A stretch of DNA of 43,642 nucleotides from NCBI RefSeq assembly GCF_018070325.1, contig NZ_JAGPXY010000057.1, forward strand, positions 1 to 43,642. Reading direction: 5' to 3'. The notes under the pieces were generated by a model. The model saw only the letters and a program-made list of their open reading frames with translations. It searched no databases and was not told the origin of the DNA. Of the stretch, positions 23,785-32,167 are shown piece after piece (within the stretch, counting starts at the first letter, position 1; every line of letters begins with the position of its first letter). The DNA comes from Micromonospora sp. H61 (GTDB lineage Bacteria; Actinomycetota; Actinomycetes; Mycobacteriales; Micromonosporaceae). The position numbers and the translations under genes are program-made.

Positions 23785-23961
23785 ATGAGGATCGCCAGGG
23801 ATCGGATCGTCGCCGCACTTCGCGACCGGGGTCAGGTGGCCCGGGCCGCCTGGGTCGAGCGCGAACTGCCCGAGCAGGTGGACCCGGCCAAGCACTCAGG
23901 GCTGCTCGCCACCCTGAACCTCAACCCAGCTGACCTCGTCGACGCGTCGTCTTCCCCTTGA
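23785..23961 (+). CDS. Small conserved-looking hypothetical protein
   Basis: A 58-residue charged protein: two short helices (ARDRIVAALRDRGQVARAAW, then VERELPEQVDPAKHSG) and a C-terminal LLATLNLNPADLVD. Reasons to accept it are a good AGGGAG site before ATG 23785, correct codon bias and a four-base overlap (TTGA) with the next gene, whose translation seems to depend on it. I know no function. The helical, Arg/Asp-rich composition suggests a small adaptor or regulator of the glycosyltransferase operon. Confidence 0.7.
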   Translation: MRIARDRIVAALRDRGQVARAAWVERELPEQVDPAKHSGLLATLNLNPADLVDASSSP

Positions 23962-24962
23962 GGGTTGCGCTGCTCGGACCGGTCGCCTGGCGTACGCCCC
24001 CACATCACTACGGCCCGTGGGAGCAGGTGACCGGCTTGCTCGCCGAAGGGCTGGTCAGCCGCGGGATCGACGTGACGCTCTTCGCGACACTGGACTCCGT
24101 CACGTCCGCCCAGCTCGACGGAGTCTGCCCACGGGGGTACGCGGACGACCCGGACCTGGACGGTCGGGTGTGGGAGGCGATGCACGTCTCCCACGCGATG
24201 GCCCGCTCGGCGCAGTTCGACCTCGTGCACAGTCACCTGGACTGGCTGCCGCTGGCGTTCGCGGAACACTGCCGCGCGCCGCTGCTGACCACAGTGCACG
24301 GTTTCTCCGGCGCGGGGATCCTGCCCGCCTATGGCCGAGCCCGCTCGTCGTACGTGTCGATCTCCGACGCCGACCGGGCGCCGGAGCTGGACTACGTGGC
24401 CACGGTCTACCACGGCGTCGATGTCGCCGGACTGCCGTTCACCAACAAGGCCGGTCCTGGGCTGGCGGCCTTCGGCCGGATCCACCCGGACAAGGGCACC
24501 CACACCGCGATCGAGATCGCCCGCCGCGCCGGCCGGCCCCTCACCATCTGCGGGATCGTCCAGGACGAGCGGTACTTCGCCGAACAGGTGGCCCCGCACA
24601 TCGACGGCGACCAGGTCGCCTTCCTCGGGTCGGTGGGTCCGCGACGGCGTGCCGAGGTACTGGGTGACAGCACCGCACTGCTGCACCCGATCGCCTTCGA
24701 CGAGCCGTTCGGGCTGTCGGTGGTGGAATCGATGGTCTGTGGCACCCCGGTCGTCGCCTACAAGCGAGGCTCCATGCCCGAGGTCGTCGACGAAGGGGTG
24801 ACAGGTCTCCTCGTCTCCACCGTCGACCAGGCCGTCGAAGCGATCACCCGGGTCGCCGGCCTCGATCGGGTGCAGTGTCGGGCGCGGGCTCTGAAGCGCT
24901 TCAGCGCGGACCGGATGGTCACCGACTATCTCGCCGTCTACGACAATCTCGTCCGCAACTGA
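23958..24962 (+). CDS. GT4-family glycosyltransferase
   Basis: A 334-residue GT-B retaining glycosyltransferase (GT4). The N-terminal domain opens with MRVALLGPVAWRTPPHHYG and continues with DLVHSHLDWLPLAF and TTVHGFSG. The C-terminal donor domain has GRIHPDKGTHTAIEIARRAG and the EX7E motif in FDEPFGLSVVESMVCGTPV. The start is a rare TTG at 23958 that overlaps the previous stop (TTGA) and lacks its own ribosome site, so it should be coupled to the small gene. No transmembrane segment is visible, so it is cytosolic. Donor and acceptor are unknown; grouping with GH130 suggests mannosides or glucosides. Confidence 0.88.
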   Translation: MRVALLGPVAWRTPPHHYGPWEQVTGLLAEGLVSRGIDVTLFATLDSVTSAQLDGVCPRGYADDPDLDGRVWEAMHVSHAMARSAQFDLVHSHLDWLPLAFAEHCRAPLLTTVHGFSGAGILPAYGRARSSYVSISDADRAPELDYVATVYHGVDVAGLPFTNKAGPGLAAFGRIHPDKGTHTAIEIARRAGRPLTICGIVQDERYFAEQVAPHIDGDQVAFLGSVGPRRRAEVLGDSTALLHPIAFDEPFGLSVVESMVCGTPVVAYKRGSMPEVVDEGVTGLLVSTVDQAVEAITRVAGLDRVQCRARALKRFSADRMVTDYLAVYDNLVRN

Positions 24963-24985
24963 CTGAACTGCACCGCTCTCCGTTC

Positions 24986-25010
24986 CGCCGGTCACACACG
25001 CTGACCGGCG
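24986..25010 (+). terminator. Hairpin between the two glycosyltransferase genes
   Basis: Perfect 9-bp stem CGCCGGTCA / TGACCGGCG, 7-base loop, 24 bp after the first glycosyltransferase. It lacks a U tract, so it could be a terminator, an attenuator or an mRNA-stability element inside the operon. Confidence 0.5.
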
Positions 25011-25071
25011 TGCGCCGTCCCCGCGTGAGGCTCACTCGTACTCCTGCGGTGGCCGACAACCGGAAGGCCCG

Positions 25072-26214
25072 ATGTTCATGCTCAGCTACGGATTCCTCAG
25101 CACCCACCCACCGACCCGGTGCGGACTGGCCACCTTCAACGCGGCCCTCGCCGCCCAGTTGACCGCCGACGGCACCCGCAGCGGCATCGTCCGGGTCACC
25201 GATCAGGGCGACGACCAGCGACCCGTACCCGGGGTCGTGCACACCTGGTCGGCGCGTAACCCGGCCGGCTGGCGGGAGGCGGCGGCCGCTCTGAACGCGT
25301 ACGACGTGGCGATCGTCCAGCACGAGTACGGCATCTACCCCGGCACCGACGGCGAGGAGGTCCTGCCGTTGCTGCGGCGGCTCAGCGTGCCGAGCATCGT
25401 GGTTCTGCACACAGTGCTCAGCCAGCCCTCGGCCCGGCAGAAATCCCTGTTGGAGCAGATCGTGGCGACCGCCGGGGCGGTCGTCACGATGACCGACACG
25501 GCCCGCGACCGGCTGCTCGTCGGATACGCCGTGCCAGCGGGCAAGGTGACGGTTATCCCGCACGGCGCGGCCGAGCTTGCCGGCGTACCCGTCGACCGGC
25601 GTACCCGCCCGCACCTGCTGACCTGGGGGCTGCTCGGGCCGGGCAAGGGCATCGAGTGGTCGTTGCGGGCCCTCGCGCGGTTGCAGGATCTGGAACCGAC
25701 TCCGACCTACACGGTGGCGGGGCGGACCCACCCGAAGGTGATCGAGCACCACGGTGAGGTGTACCGGGCGGGGCTGCACCAGCTCGGTGCCCAGCTGGGC
25801 GTCGCGCACGCCGTCGACTACCAGGACGTCTACCACGACCAGGAGGCGCTGGGCCGGTTGATCCGCTCCGCCGACGTGGTCGTCCTGCCCTACGACTCCC
25901 GCGAACAGGTCACCTCCGGGGTGCTCATCGAAGCGGTGGCCGCCGGAGTGCCCGTCGTGGCGACGGCGTGCGGGAACGCCGTCGAGCTGCTGACCGGTGG
26001 GCCCGGTCTGGTCGTACCCCACCAGAACCCGACGGCACTGGCCAAGGCGATCCGGCGGGTCCTGACCGAACCGGGCCTGACCGCCCGGTTGGCCGGACGG
26101 GTTCGCCCGCTGGCCGCGCACCTGCGTTGGCCTGCGGTGGCGGCCCGCTACGGCGCCCTCGCCGAAGAGCTCGTCGACGCCCGCTCACCCGCCGTCAGCG
26201 CCGTGCCGGCGTGA
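25072..26214 (+). CDS. GT4-like glycosyltransferase
   Basis: A 380-residue GT-B glycosyltransferase. The N-terminal STHPPTRCGLATFNAALAAQL is typical of a GT4 subgroup whose Cys-Gly-(Ile/Leu)-Ala-Thr motif begins the acceptor domain. IVQHEYGIYPG follows, and the donor domain shows WGLLGPGKGIEWSLRALARL and SGVLIEAVAAGVPVVAT. GGAAGG precedes ATG 25072; a second ATG two codons later is possible. Its stop overlaps the next gene (GTGA). With the other GT4 and two carbohydrate-active proteins it likely builds or remodels a cytosolic glycoside. Substrates cannot be read from sequence. Confidence 0.88.
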   Translation: MFMLSYGFLSTHPPTRCGLATFNAALAAQLTADGTRSGIVRVTDQGDDQRPVPGVVHTWSARNPAGWREAAAALNAYDVAIVQHEYGIYPGTDGEEVLPLLRRLSVPSIVVLHTVLSQPSARQKSLLEQIVATAGAVVTMTDTARDRLLVGYAVPAGKVTVIPHGAAELAGVPVDRRTRPHLLTWGLLGPGKGIEWSLRALARLQDLEPTPTYTVAGRTHPKVIEHHGEVYRAGLHQLGAQLGVAHAVDYQDVYHDQEALGRLIRSADVVVLPYDSREQVTSGVLIEAVAAGVPVVATACGNAVELLTGGPGLVVPHQNPTALAKAIRRVLTEPGLTARLAGRVRPLAAHLRWPAVAARYGALAEELVDARSPAVSAVPA

Positions 26215-27263
26215 CGGCGACCACCGGACGCCCCCGGACGTCGACGCGTGGGCGCTGGGTGACGGCACCCGCGCCGAGCTTCGCGCACCTGGCTCGGCTC
26301 AGCGATGACACCGGTCTGTTCGAGCACGCACGGCACGCCATCGTCCGGCGTGAGCATGGTTACTGCACCGACGACGTGGCCCGCGGCCTGCTGGTCGTCA
26401 GCCGCGAGCCGGAGCCGAGCGAGGAACTGCTCCGGCTGGCGGAGGGATACCTGGCGTTCCTGACCCACGCACAGGACGCCGGCGGAGCGTTCCGCAACCG
26501 GCTCGGGTACGACCGGCGTTGGGTCGACGAACCAGGGCTCGGCGACTGGTGGGGTCGAGCTCTGTGGGGCCTGGGCACTGCCGTCGCCCGCAGCCCCGCC
26601 CCATGGGTACGCGAGGAGGCGCTGGTCGCCTTCAGCCGGGGCGCCACCCGCCGAGCCAAGGCCCCGCACACGATGGCCTTCGCCGGTCTGGGCGCGGCCG
26701 AGGTGCTTCGCCGTCATCCGGGCCACGTCGCCGCCGCGTCCCTGCTGGCGGACGCGGCCAGCACGATCGGCCCGCCGGCCTCCGATCGGGGGTGGCCGTG
26801 GCCACGGCAGGAGCTGACGTACGCGAGTGCCGCCCTCGCCGAAGTGGTCATCGCCGCGAGTCAGCTTCGCGAGGGTGGCCCACCTCTCGACGATGGCCTG
26901 CGCATGTTGACCTGGCTGCGCGATGTCCAGCTCCGCGACGGACGGCTGTCGGTCGTACCCGCCGGGGGTTGGCGGCGCGGCGCCGTACGGCTGCACCACG
27001 ACCAGCAGCCGATCGAGGTCGCCGCCCTCGCCGATGCCTGTGCCACGGCGGCCACTGTCACCGGTGACCCGGAGTGGGACAACGGGGTGCGGCAGGCGGT
27101 CGGATGGTTCCTCGGCGACAACGACCTCGGCACGCCGATGTGGGATCCGGCGACCGGCGGTGGCTACGACGGGCTGACCGCGCACGGGCCCAACCTCAAC
27201 CAGGGCGCCGAGTCCACCCTCGCGCTCATCTCCACGCTGCAACACGCCCGGCGGTGGTCGTGA
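26211..27263 (+). CDS. (alpha/alpha)-barrel glycosidase-like protein associated with GH130
   Basis: A 350-residue all-helical protein with the conserved opening HLARLSDDTGLFEHARHA followed by HGYCTDDVARGLLV. I recall this pattern from proteins or domains next to glycosyltransferases and GH130 enzymes in many bacteria. Later landmarks are DEPGLGDWWGRALWGLG, GWPWPRQELTYASAALAEV and the tail GPNLNQGAESTLALIS. The fold is probably an (alpha/alpha)6 barrel with the acidic pair of TDD as candidate active site. The start is GTG 26211, overlapping the preceding stop, and the end overlaps the GH130 start. Whether it hydrolyses, transfers or only binds sugar is unknown. Confidence 0.75.
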   Translation: MTATTGRPRTSTRGRWVTAPAPSFAHLARLSDDTGLFEHARHAIVRREHGYCTDDVARGLLVVSREPEPSEELLRLAEGYLAFLTHAQDAGGAFRNRLGYDRRWVDEPGLGDWWGRALWGLGTAVARSPAPWVREEALVAFSRGATRRAKAPHTMAFAGLGAAEVLRRHPGHVAAASLLADAASTIGPPASDRGWPWPRQELTYASAALAEVVIAASQLREGGPPLDDGLRMLTWLRDVQLRDGRLSVVPAGGWRRGAVRLHHDQQPIEVAALADACATAATVTGDPEWDNGVRQAVGWFLGDNDLGTPMWDPATGGGYDGLTAHGPNLNQGAESTLALISTLQHARRWS

Positions 27264-28750
27264 CAGGGAGTCTGGCCGTCCGGCAGGACGTCACTCTCAC
27301 CCCGGACCCACGCCGTGTCATCGTCAAGCTCTTCGTACCGGGTGAGGACGCCGCGGTGGTACGTAACCGCGCGCGGGCGCTCATCGACCGGGTCGCGCAC
27401 CTCGACGACGAGGAGACCGGCCGGCTGTTGCGGGACACGTTCGACCGGTTCGGCGCCCGGCACCGCGACCTGGCTGGCACCTTCCACCACCACTACGAGC
27501 TGGTCCGGCACCGCGCCGCGCGGGCCCGGGACCTCTCACCGAACAGCCGGCTGCTGGTCGGCGCCTACTTCAGCCACGAGTACGCAGTCGAGGCCGCCGC
27601 CCTGTGCAACCCGTCGATGGTGGTCCACCCGGACCAGAGCGGTCTCGGCCCGGGGCAGCTGCGCGTCGCCATCAGCCTGCGCCAGGTAGGGGAGGGCCAC
27701 GTGTCCTCGATCGGTTTCGCCACCGCGATCGTCGGACCAGGGGAACAGCTCACGATCGCCGACCGGGCCGGGCCGTTGGTCGTCGGGCAGCGGATGGGCG
27801 TACGGCACCGCCGGGACCTGCTCGTTGCCGGCCTGGCCGAGGAGGAGTGCGACAACGAGGTCGCGGCCACGGTGCTGGACGCGTTGCCCGAGTGGTACGA
27901 CGAGGCCGCCTTCGAGCGGGTGCTCGGCACCCTGCCACCCGATCTGCTCTCCCGCAGCACCGGGTTGGGGACCGTCGAACAACTTCGTCGCACCAACGCC
28001 GGTAGCTACGCCACGGCCTTCCCCGCGGACACGGTCCTGCACCAACGGGTGCTGTGGCCGGCGACCCCGGCGGAGAGCAACGGCATGGAGGACGCCCGGT
28101 TCGTCCGCTTCGTCGATGAATCCGGGCCGGTGTATCGGGCCACCTACACCGCCTACGACGGCCGGAACATCGCCACCCGGGCGCTGGCCAGCGACGACCT
28201 GCGCCGGTTCGAGATGACCCCGATGCGCGGACCGGGTGCCCGCAACAAGGGGCTCGCGCTGTTCCCGCGTACCGTCGGCGGCCGGCACCTGGCACTGTGC
28301 CGCGCCGACGGCGAGACCATCGGCCTGACCGCCCTGGACGGCGAGAGCCGCTGGCAGGCCCCGACCCCGTTGCACGCACCGGGCGAGAGCTGGGAATTGA
28401 TCCAGGTCGGCAACTGCGGATCACCGATCGAGACCGACGTCGGCTGGCTCGTGCTCACCCACGGCGTCGGGCCGATGCGTCGGTACGCGATCGGTGCGCT
28501 CCTGCTCGACCTGCACACACCCGAGCGGGTCGTCGCTCACCTGCCTGGTGCGCTTCTCGCACCCGACGAGGACGACCGGGACGGGTACGTGCCGAACGTC
28601 GTGTACTCCTGCGGCGCGCTCGTGCACGACGGTGAGTTGTGGGTGCCGTACGGGGCGAGTGACGCGCGAGTGGGATTCGCCACCGTGCCGCTGTCCGCGC
28701 TCCTCAGCGCGATGGTCGAGGCGGGCGGAGAATGCGCTGGGGCGGGGTAG
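27260..28750 (+). CDS. GH130-family glycoside phosphorylase-like protein
   Basis: A 496-residue protein whose C-terminal two thirds (about 170-490) is a GH130 five-bladed propeller. The catalytic Asp278 lies in NGMEDARFVRF, and the signature at about 385-400 reads NCGSPIETDVGWLVLTHGVG followed by RRYAIGALLLD. GH130 enzymes are mostly beta-mannoside phosphorylases; some are hydrolases. The N-terminal 150 residues are an extra helical part, seen in the larger GH130 group. The start is GTG 27260 (GTGA overlap). Phosphate-coordinating Arg/His residues appear present (KGLALFPR; THG; RRY). A likely role is recycling or degrading the glycoside made by the two GT4 enzymes. Confidence 0.88.
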   Translation: MTGSLAVRQDVTLTPDPRRVIVKLFVPGEDAAVVRNRARALIDRVAHLDDEETGRLLRDTFDRFGARHRDLAGTFHHHYELVRHRAARARDLSPNSRLLVGAYFSHEYAVEAAALCNPSMVVHPDQSGLGPGQLRVAISLRQVGEGHVSSIGFATAIVGPGEQLTIADRAGPLVVGQRMGVRHRRDLLVAGLAEEECDNEVAATVLDALPEWYDEAAFERVLGTLPPDLLSRSTGLGTVEQLRRTNAGSYATAFPADTVLHQRVLWPATPAESNGMEDARFVRFVDESGPVYRATYTAYDGRNIATRALASDDLRRFEMTPMRGPGARNKGLALFPRTVGGRHLALCRADGETIGLTALDGESRWQAPTPLHAPGESWELIQVGNCGSPIETDVGWLVLTHGVGPMRRYAIGALLLDLHTPERVVAHLPGALLAPDEDDRDGYVPNVVYSCGALVHDGELWVPYGASDARVGFATVPLSALLSAMVEAGGECAGAG

Positions 28751-28779
28751 CCTCACCGCTGGACAGGGGGAGGTGAAGC

Positions 28780-29994
28780 ATGGCCGACATCGGCGAGGTG
28801 GTGCGTTGGTTGCAGCTCAACGCGCCCCGGGGTGGCCCGGACGAGGTGTCGCAACTGGTCGCCCGTGCGGCGCCCGCTCTCGATGCCAGCGAGATCGTGA
28901 TCTATCTGGCCGACTACACGCAGACCCTCCTCGTGCCGCTGCTCGGCGCGGGACTCGACCGGGATCAGTTGCCGATCGAGACGACGCTCGCCGGTCGGGC
29001 CTTCACCACCCTCGCCATCCAGCGCGCGCCCGACAACCCGGACCGGGTCTGGGTGCCACTGCTGCTCGGGTGTGAGCGGATGGGCGTACTGGAGATCGTC
29101 TCCCCGGCCGCCGCCGACGAGACGATGGACGCTCCGGCCTGGGAGGTGGCGGTCAACGTCGCCCAGATCCTGGTCAACCGCCGGCTCTACGGTGACGTGG
29201 TCGAGCGGATGCGGCGGCGGATGCCGATGCAGGTCGCGGCCGAGATCGTGTGGGGCCTGCTCCCGCCGCTGACCTTCGCCACCGACGACCTGGTGGTCAC
29301 CGCCATCCTCGAACCGTGCTACGACGTCGGCGGCGACATCTTCGACTACGCGTTGAACGACGACGTGCTCAGCGTCGGGCTCTTCGACACCTGCGGGCAC
29401 GGCATCAAGGCGAGCACCCTGGCCTCGCTGGTGGTCAGCGCGTACCGCAATGCCCGTCGGTGTGGCCTCGACCTGGTCGACACGGCGATCAGCATCGACC
29501 GGTGGGTGCGCTCCGAGCACCCGAACTTCTTCGCGACCGGGTTGCTCATCGAGTTGGACCGCCAGACCGGCCAGCTCAGCATGATCAACGCTGGGCATCC
29601 CGGTGCGATGTTGCTGCGTGACGGCAAGGCAGTTCGGGAGCTACCCGGGCCGACCGTGTTGCCGCTGGGCCTGGGTCACCTGTCCCCTCGCCGACCGCGG
29701 GTGCACGTGGAGAATTTGCACCCGGGCGACCGCATTCTCGCCTACACCGACGGCATCACCGACGCCCGTAGCGCGGAGGGGGAGCAGTTCGGGTTGGACC
29801 GGCTCGTCGACTTCGTCAACCGCGCCCTGAACGACGGGTTGCCCAGCCCGGAGACGATGCGTCGCCTGGTCCGCGCGGTCGTCGGCTACCAGGACGACCA
29901 ACTCGATGACGACGCCACTGCCCTGTTCGTGGAGTGGCGGCCACCGCACCTGCCGCTCGCGCACCTCCGCGACCTCGCCGCGCTCCGACACTGA
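28780..29994 (+). CDS. GAF-PP2C (SpoIIE/RsbU-type) serine phosphatase
   Basis: A 404-residue cytosolic protein. Residues about 10-150 are a GAF-like sensor and about 175-395 a SpoIIE/RsbU PP2C domain. Metal-binding acids are intact: Asp182 and Asp186 in YDVGGDIFD, Asp203 in FDTCGHG, Asp324 in AYTDGITDA and Asp377 in LDDDATALF. Such phosphatases dephosphorylate anti-sigma-factor antagonists and release SigB/SigF-type sigma factors, one of which is encoded 1.1 kb downstream. No kinase/anti-sigma or STAS antagonist gene is in the window. A GGGGGAGG site precedes ATG 28780, only 29 bp after the GH130 gene, so it may be the last gene of the glycan operon. Confidence 0.92.
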   Translation: MADIGEVVRWLQLNAPRGGPDEVSQLVARAAPALDASEIVIYLADYTQTLLVPLLGAGLDRDQLPIETTLAGRAFTTLAIQRAPDNPDRVWVPLLLGCERMGVLEIVSPAAADETMDAPAWEVAVNVAQILVNRRLYGDVVERMRRRMPMQVAAEIVWGLLPPLTFATDDLVVTAILEPCYDVGGDIFDYALNDDVLSVGLFDTCGHGIKASTLASLVVSAYRNARRCGLDLVDTAISIDRWVRSEHPNFFATGLLIELDRQTGQLSMINAGHPGAMLLRDGKAVRELPGPTVLPLGLGHLSPRRPRVHVENLHPGDRILAYTDGITDARSAEGEQFGLDRLVDFVNRALNDGLPSPETMRRLVRAVVGYQDDQLDDDATALFVEWRPPHLPLAHLRDLAALRH

Positions 29995-30012
29995 CCGGGC
30001 GCAGTGGGATTT

Positions 30013-30057
30013 TGCACTCCCAGTGCACTTGTCTCCGATTGCGAGGCTGTCTAGCGT
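30013..30057 (+). promoter_or_regulatory. Leaderless promoter with upstream inverted repeat
   Basis: TTGTCT (30029-30034), 17 bp, TAGCGT (30052-30057), then six bases to ATG 30064. This is a good leaderless housekeeping promoter. Immediately upstream is a perfect inverted repeat TGCACT-CCC-AGTGCA (30013-30027), a possible operator or the end signal of the phosphatase gene. Confidence 0.6.
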
Positions 30058-30063
30058 CACCTC

Positions 30064-31131
30064 ATGGCTGACTCATGGACCTTCGCCGTGGCGCGTGACG
30101 ACCTCGGGCAGACTACGCTCGTCGATGGCTCCACCCCCGCCCTGGCCGACGGTGAGGCGCTGCTGCGCGTGGACCGCGTCGGCCTCACCGCCAACAACGT
30201 GACCTACGCGGTGCTCGGCGACTCGATGCGGTACTGGCAGTTCTTTCCGCCGGCCGCCCAGGGCCTCGGGCCGCAGTGGGGCCTGCCGCCGCTCTGGGGC
30301 TTCGCCGAGGTGGTCGCCTCGGCGGTGGCCGGTGTCGAGGTGGGGCAACGGATCTACGGCTACCTGCCGCCCGCCGGTCACCTCGTGGTGCGGCCGGACC
30401 GGGTGGACGCGTCCGGGTTCCGCGAGGCGAGCCCGCACCGGGCCGAACTGCCGTCGCCGTACAACGCGTACCGGTCGACCACCGGCGACCCGGCGTACCA
30501 GCGCGACCAGGAAGATCTGCTGATCCTTTTCCGTCCGCTGTTCTTCACCTCGTTCATGCTGGCCGACCAGGTCGTCGACAACGACTTCTACGGTGCCGGG
30601 GCGCTGCTGGTGTCGTCGGCGTCGAGCAAGACCGCGTACGCCGCAGCGTTCGAGCTGCACGGGCGTGGGCCGCGCCTGGTCGGTCTCACCTCGCCGGGCA
30701 ACCTGGCGTTCACCCGGTCGCTCGGCTGCTACGACGAGGTCGTGTCGTACGACGACATCGACGCCCTCGACGTGGTCCCGACGGTCTATCTCGACCTGTC
30801 CGGGGCGCCCTCGACCCGTGCCGCAGTGCGTCGACGCCTCGGCGATCGGCTCGTCCGGGACATCGCGGTCGGGCTCACCAACCAGACGCCGAACGCCGCC
30901 GCCGCCGAGGAGGTGTTCTTCGCGCCGGTGCAGATGCGCAAGCGCAGCCACGACTGGGGCCGCGACGTCCTCGACCAGCGGTTCACCGAGGCGTGGCAAC
31001 GCTTCGCCGCGGTGGTGAGCGGGTGGCTGGACGTTCGGGTGGGTGCCGGGCCGGAGGCGCTGCGACACGCGTGGCTCGAGGTTCTCGCCGGTCGTACGCC
31101 GCCACGGGTGGGCCACGTCATCCAGCTCTGA
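30064..31131 (+). CDS. DUF2855-family protein (MDR-like)
   Basis: A 355-residue protein of the DUF2855 family, related in pattern to medium-chain dehydrogenases but lacking their usual glycine-rich motif. Landmarks are GEALLRVDRVGLTANNVTYAV, FPPAAQGLGPQWGLPPLWGFAEVV, LPPAGHLVV, ALLVSSASSKTAYAAAF and PVQMRKRSHDWG. The VSSASSKTA segment replaces the normal cofactor loop. No enzyme activity is established that I know of. It reads from a leaderless promoter and converges on the sigma-factor gene with a six-base gap. Confidence 0.85.
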   Translation: MADSWTFAVARDDLGQTTLVDGSTPALADGEALLRVDRVGLTANNVTYAVLGDSMRYWQFFPPAAQGLGPQWGLPPLWGFAEVVASAVAGVEVGQRIYGYLPPAGHLVVRPDRVDASGFREASPHRAELPSPYNAYRSTTGDPAYQRDQEDLLILFRPLFFTSFMLADQVVDNDFYGAGALLVSSASSKTAYAAAFELHGRGPRLVGLTSPGNLAFTRSLGCYDEVVSYDDIDALDVVPTVYLDLSGAPSTRAAVRRRLGDRLVRDIAVGLTNQTPNAAAAEEVFFAPVQMRKRSHDWGRDVLDQRFTEAWQRFAAVVSGWLDVRVGAGPEALRHAWLEVLAGRTPPRVGHVIQL

Positions 31132-31137
31132 TCGGGC

Positions 31138-31938
31138 TCAGGCAGCGATGTCCGGGTTGAGCTGTAGGCGCAGCGCGGCCAGCGAGCGGGTGATCAGCCG
31201 GGACACGTGCATCTGTGAGACGCCGATCCGCTCGGCGATCTGGGCCTGGGTCAGGTTGCCGTGGAAGCGCAGGCTCAGGATCTGGCGCTCGCGTGCCGGC
31301 AGCGTGGCGAGGGCCGGGCCGAGGGCAACGCGGATCTCGACGAGGTCGAAAGCGCGGTCGTCGTCGCCGAGGGTGTCCCCGAGCTCCCGGCTGCCGTCAG
31401 CCCCGGTCGGGGTGGACAGAGACGTGGCCCGGTAGGCGCGCGCGCCCTCCAGCCCTTCCAGCACGGTCTCCTCGGTCACGTCGAGGTGGGACGCGATGTC
31501 GGCGACGGTCGGCGAGCGGCCGAGGGTCTGGGTAAGGGCGCTGTTCGCCGCGCTGATCGACAGGCGCAGCTCCTGGAGGCGGCGGGGCACCCGCACCGCC
31601 CAGGTGCGGTCCCGGAAGTACCGCTTGATCTCGCCGATGATTGTGGGAATGGCGTACCCGCTGAAGTCGACACCTCGGTCGTGGTCGAAGTTGTCCACGG
31701 CCTTGATGAGCCCGACGAAGGCGGTCTGGGCCAGGTCGTCGTCGGGTGCGCCGCGCCCGCCGTAGCGGCGCGCCAGGTGCCGGGCGAGCGGCAGCCACGC
31801 CTCGATGGCGCGGTCCCGCACTGCCGGGCGGCGGGGATCGTCCGCCGGGGTCGCCGCCAAGGCGGCGAGGAGGTCATCCGGGCTCTGCTCGCTGCTCCGC
31901 TGATCGGCGCTGCTGGCGTTGTCGACGATGGTGGCCAT
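31138..31938 (-). CDS. Sigma-70 factor of the SigB/SigF/SigG (group 3) family
   Basis: A 266-residue alternative sigma factor with complete regions: region 2 (LVPLARHLARRYG-like, DDLAQTAFVGLIKAVDNFD, GVDFSGYAIPTIIGEIKRYFRD, RTWAVRVPRRLQEL), region 3 and region 4 (LPARERQILSLRFHGNLTQAQIAERIGVSQMHVSRLITRSL). This is the stress/sporulation sigma group controlled by partner switching. I chose ATG 31938 because AAGGA precedes it and homology starts there; a longer frame reaches 32097 but is unlikely coding. Two copies of CTTTCGG(G/C)TAG lie upstream (32097-32130). The GAF-PP2C phosphatase at 28,780 is its likely activator; anti-sigma and antagonist genes must be elsewhere. Confidence 0.93.
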   Translation of the reverse strand: MATIVDNASSADQRSSEQSPDDLLAALAATPADDPRRPAVRDRAIEAWLPLARHLARRYGGRGAPDDDLAQTAFVGLIKAVDNFDHDRGVDFSGYAIPTIIGEIKRYFRDRTWAVRVPRRLQELRLSISAANSALTQTLGRSPTVADIASHLDVTEETVLEGLEGARAYRATSLSTPTGADGSRELGDTLGDDDRAFDLVEIRVALGPALATLPARERQILSLRFHGNLTQAQIAERIGVSQMHVSRLITRSLAALRLQLNPDIAA

Positions 31939-32096
31939 GTGGGTGGTCCTTCCCGCAGGCCCGTCGATCGAGTCGACCGGAAGAGTCTCCGAACCGGCTG
32001 CCGCCGGGGCGCACGTACGGGCGAAGGTGCGCTGTCGCAAGGCCACGAGCACGGGCCTCGCCACCGCGTCATGTCGTTCACTTGATGACCCGGACA

Positions 32097-32130
32097 CTAC
32101 CCGAAAGACCGATTATTTTCTAGCCGAAAG
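32097..32130 (-). repeat. Direct repeat upstream of the sigma-factor gene
   Basis: On the minus strand CTTTCGGCTAG (32130-32120) and CTTTCGGGTAG (32107-32097) are 10/11 identical and 23 bp apart, with an AT-rich spacer. GGGTAG resembles a SigB/SigF -10 box, hinting at autoregulation. Confidence 0.5.
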
Positions 32131-32167
32131 TATGAGGCTAGGCGTTTGGGGAGGGAGCTGGCGGGGA

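Noticed and set aside
31939..32097. N-terminal extension of the SigB/SigF-type sigma factor to 32097.
   Set aside because: No homology in the extension, and a good ribosome site precedes ATG 31938.
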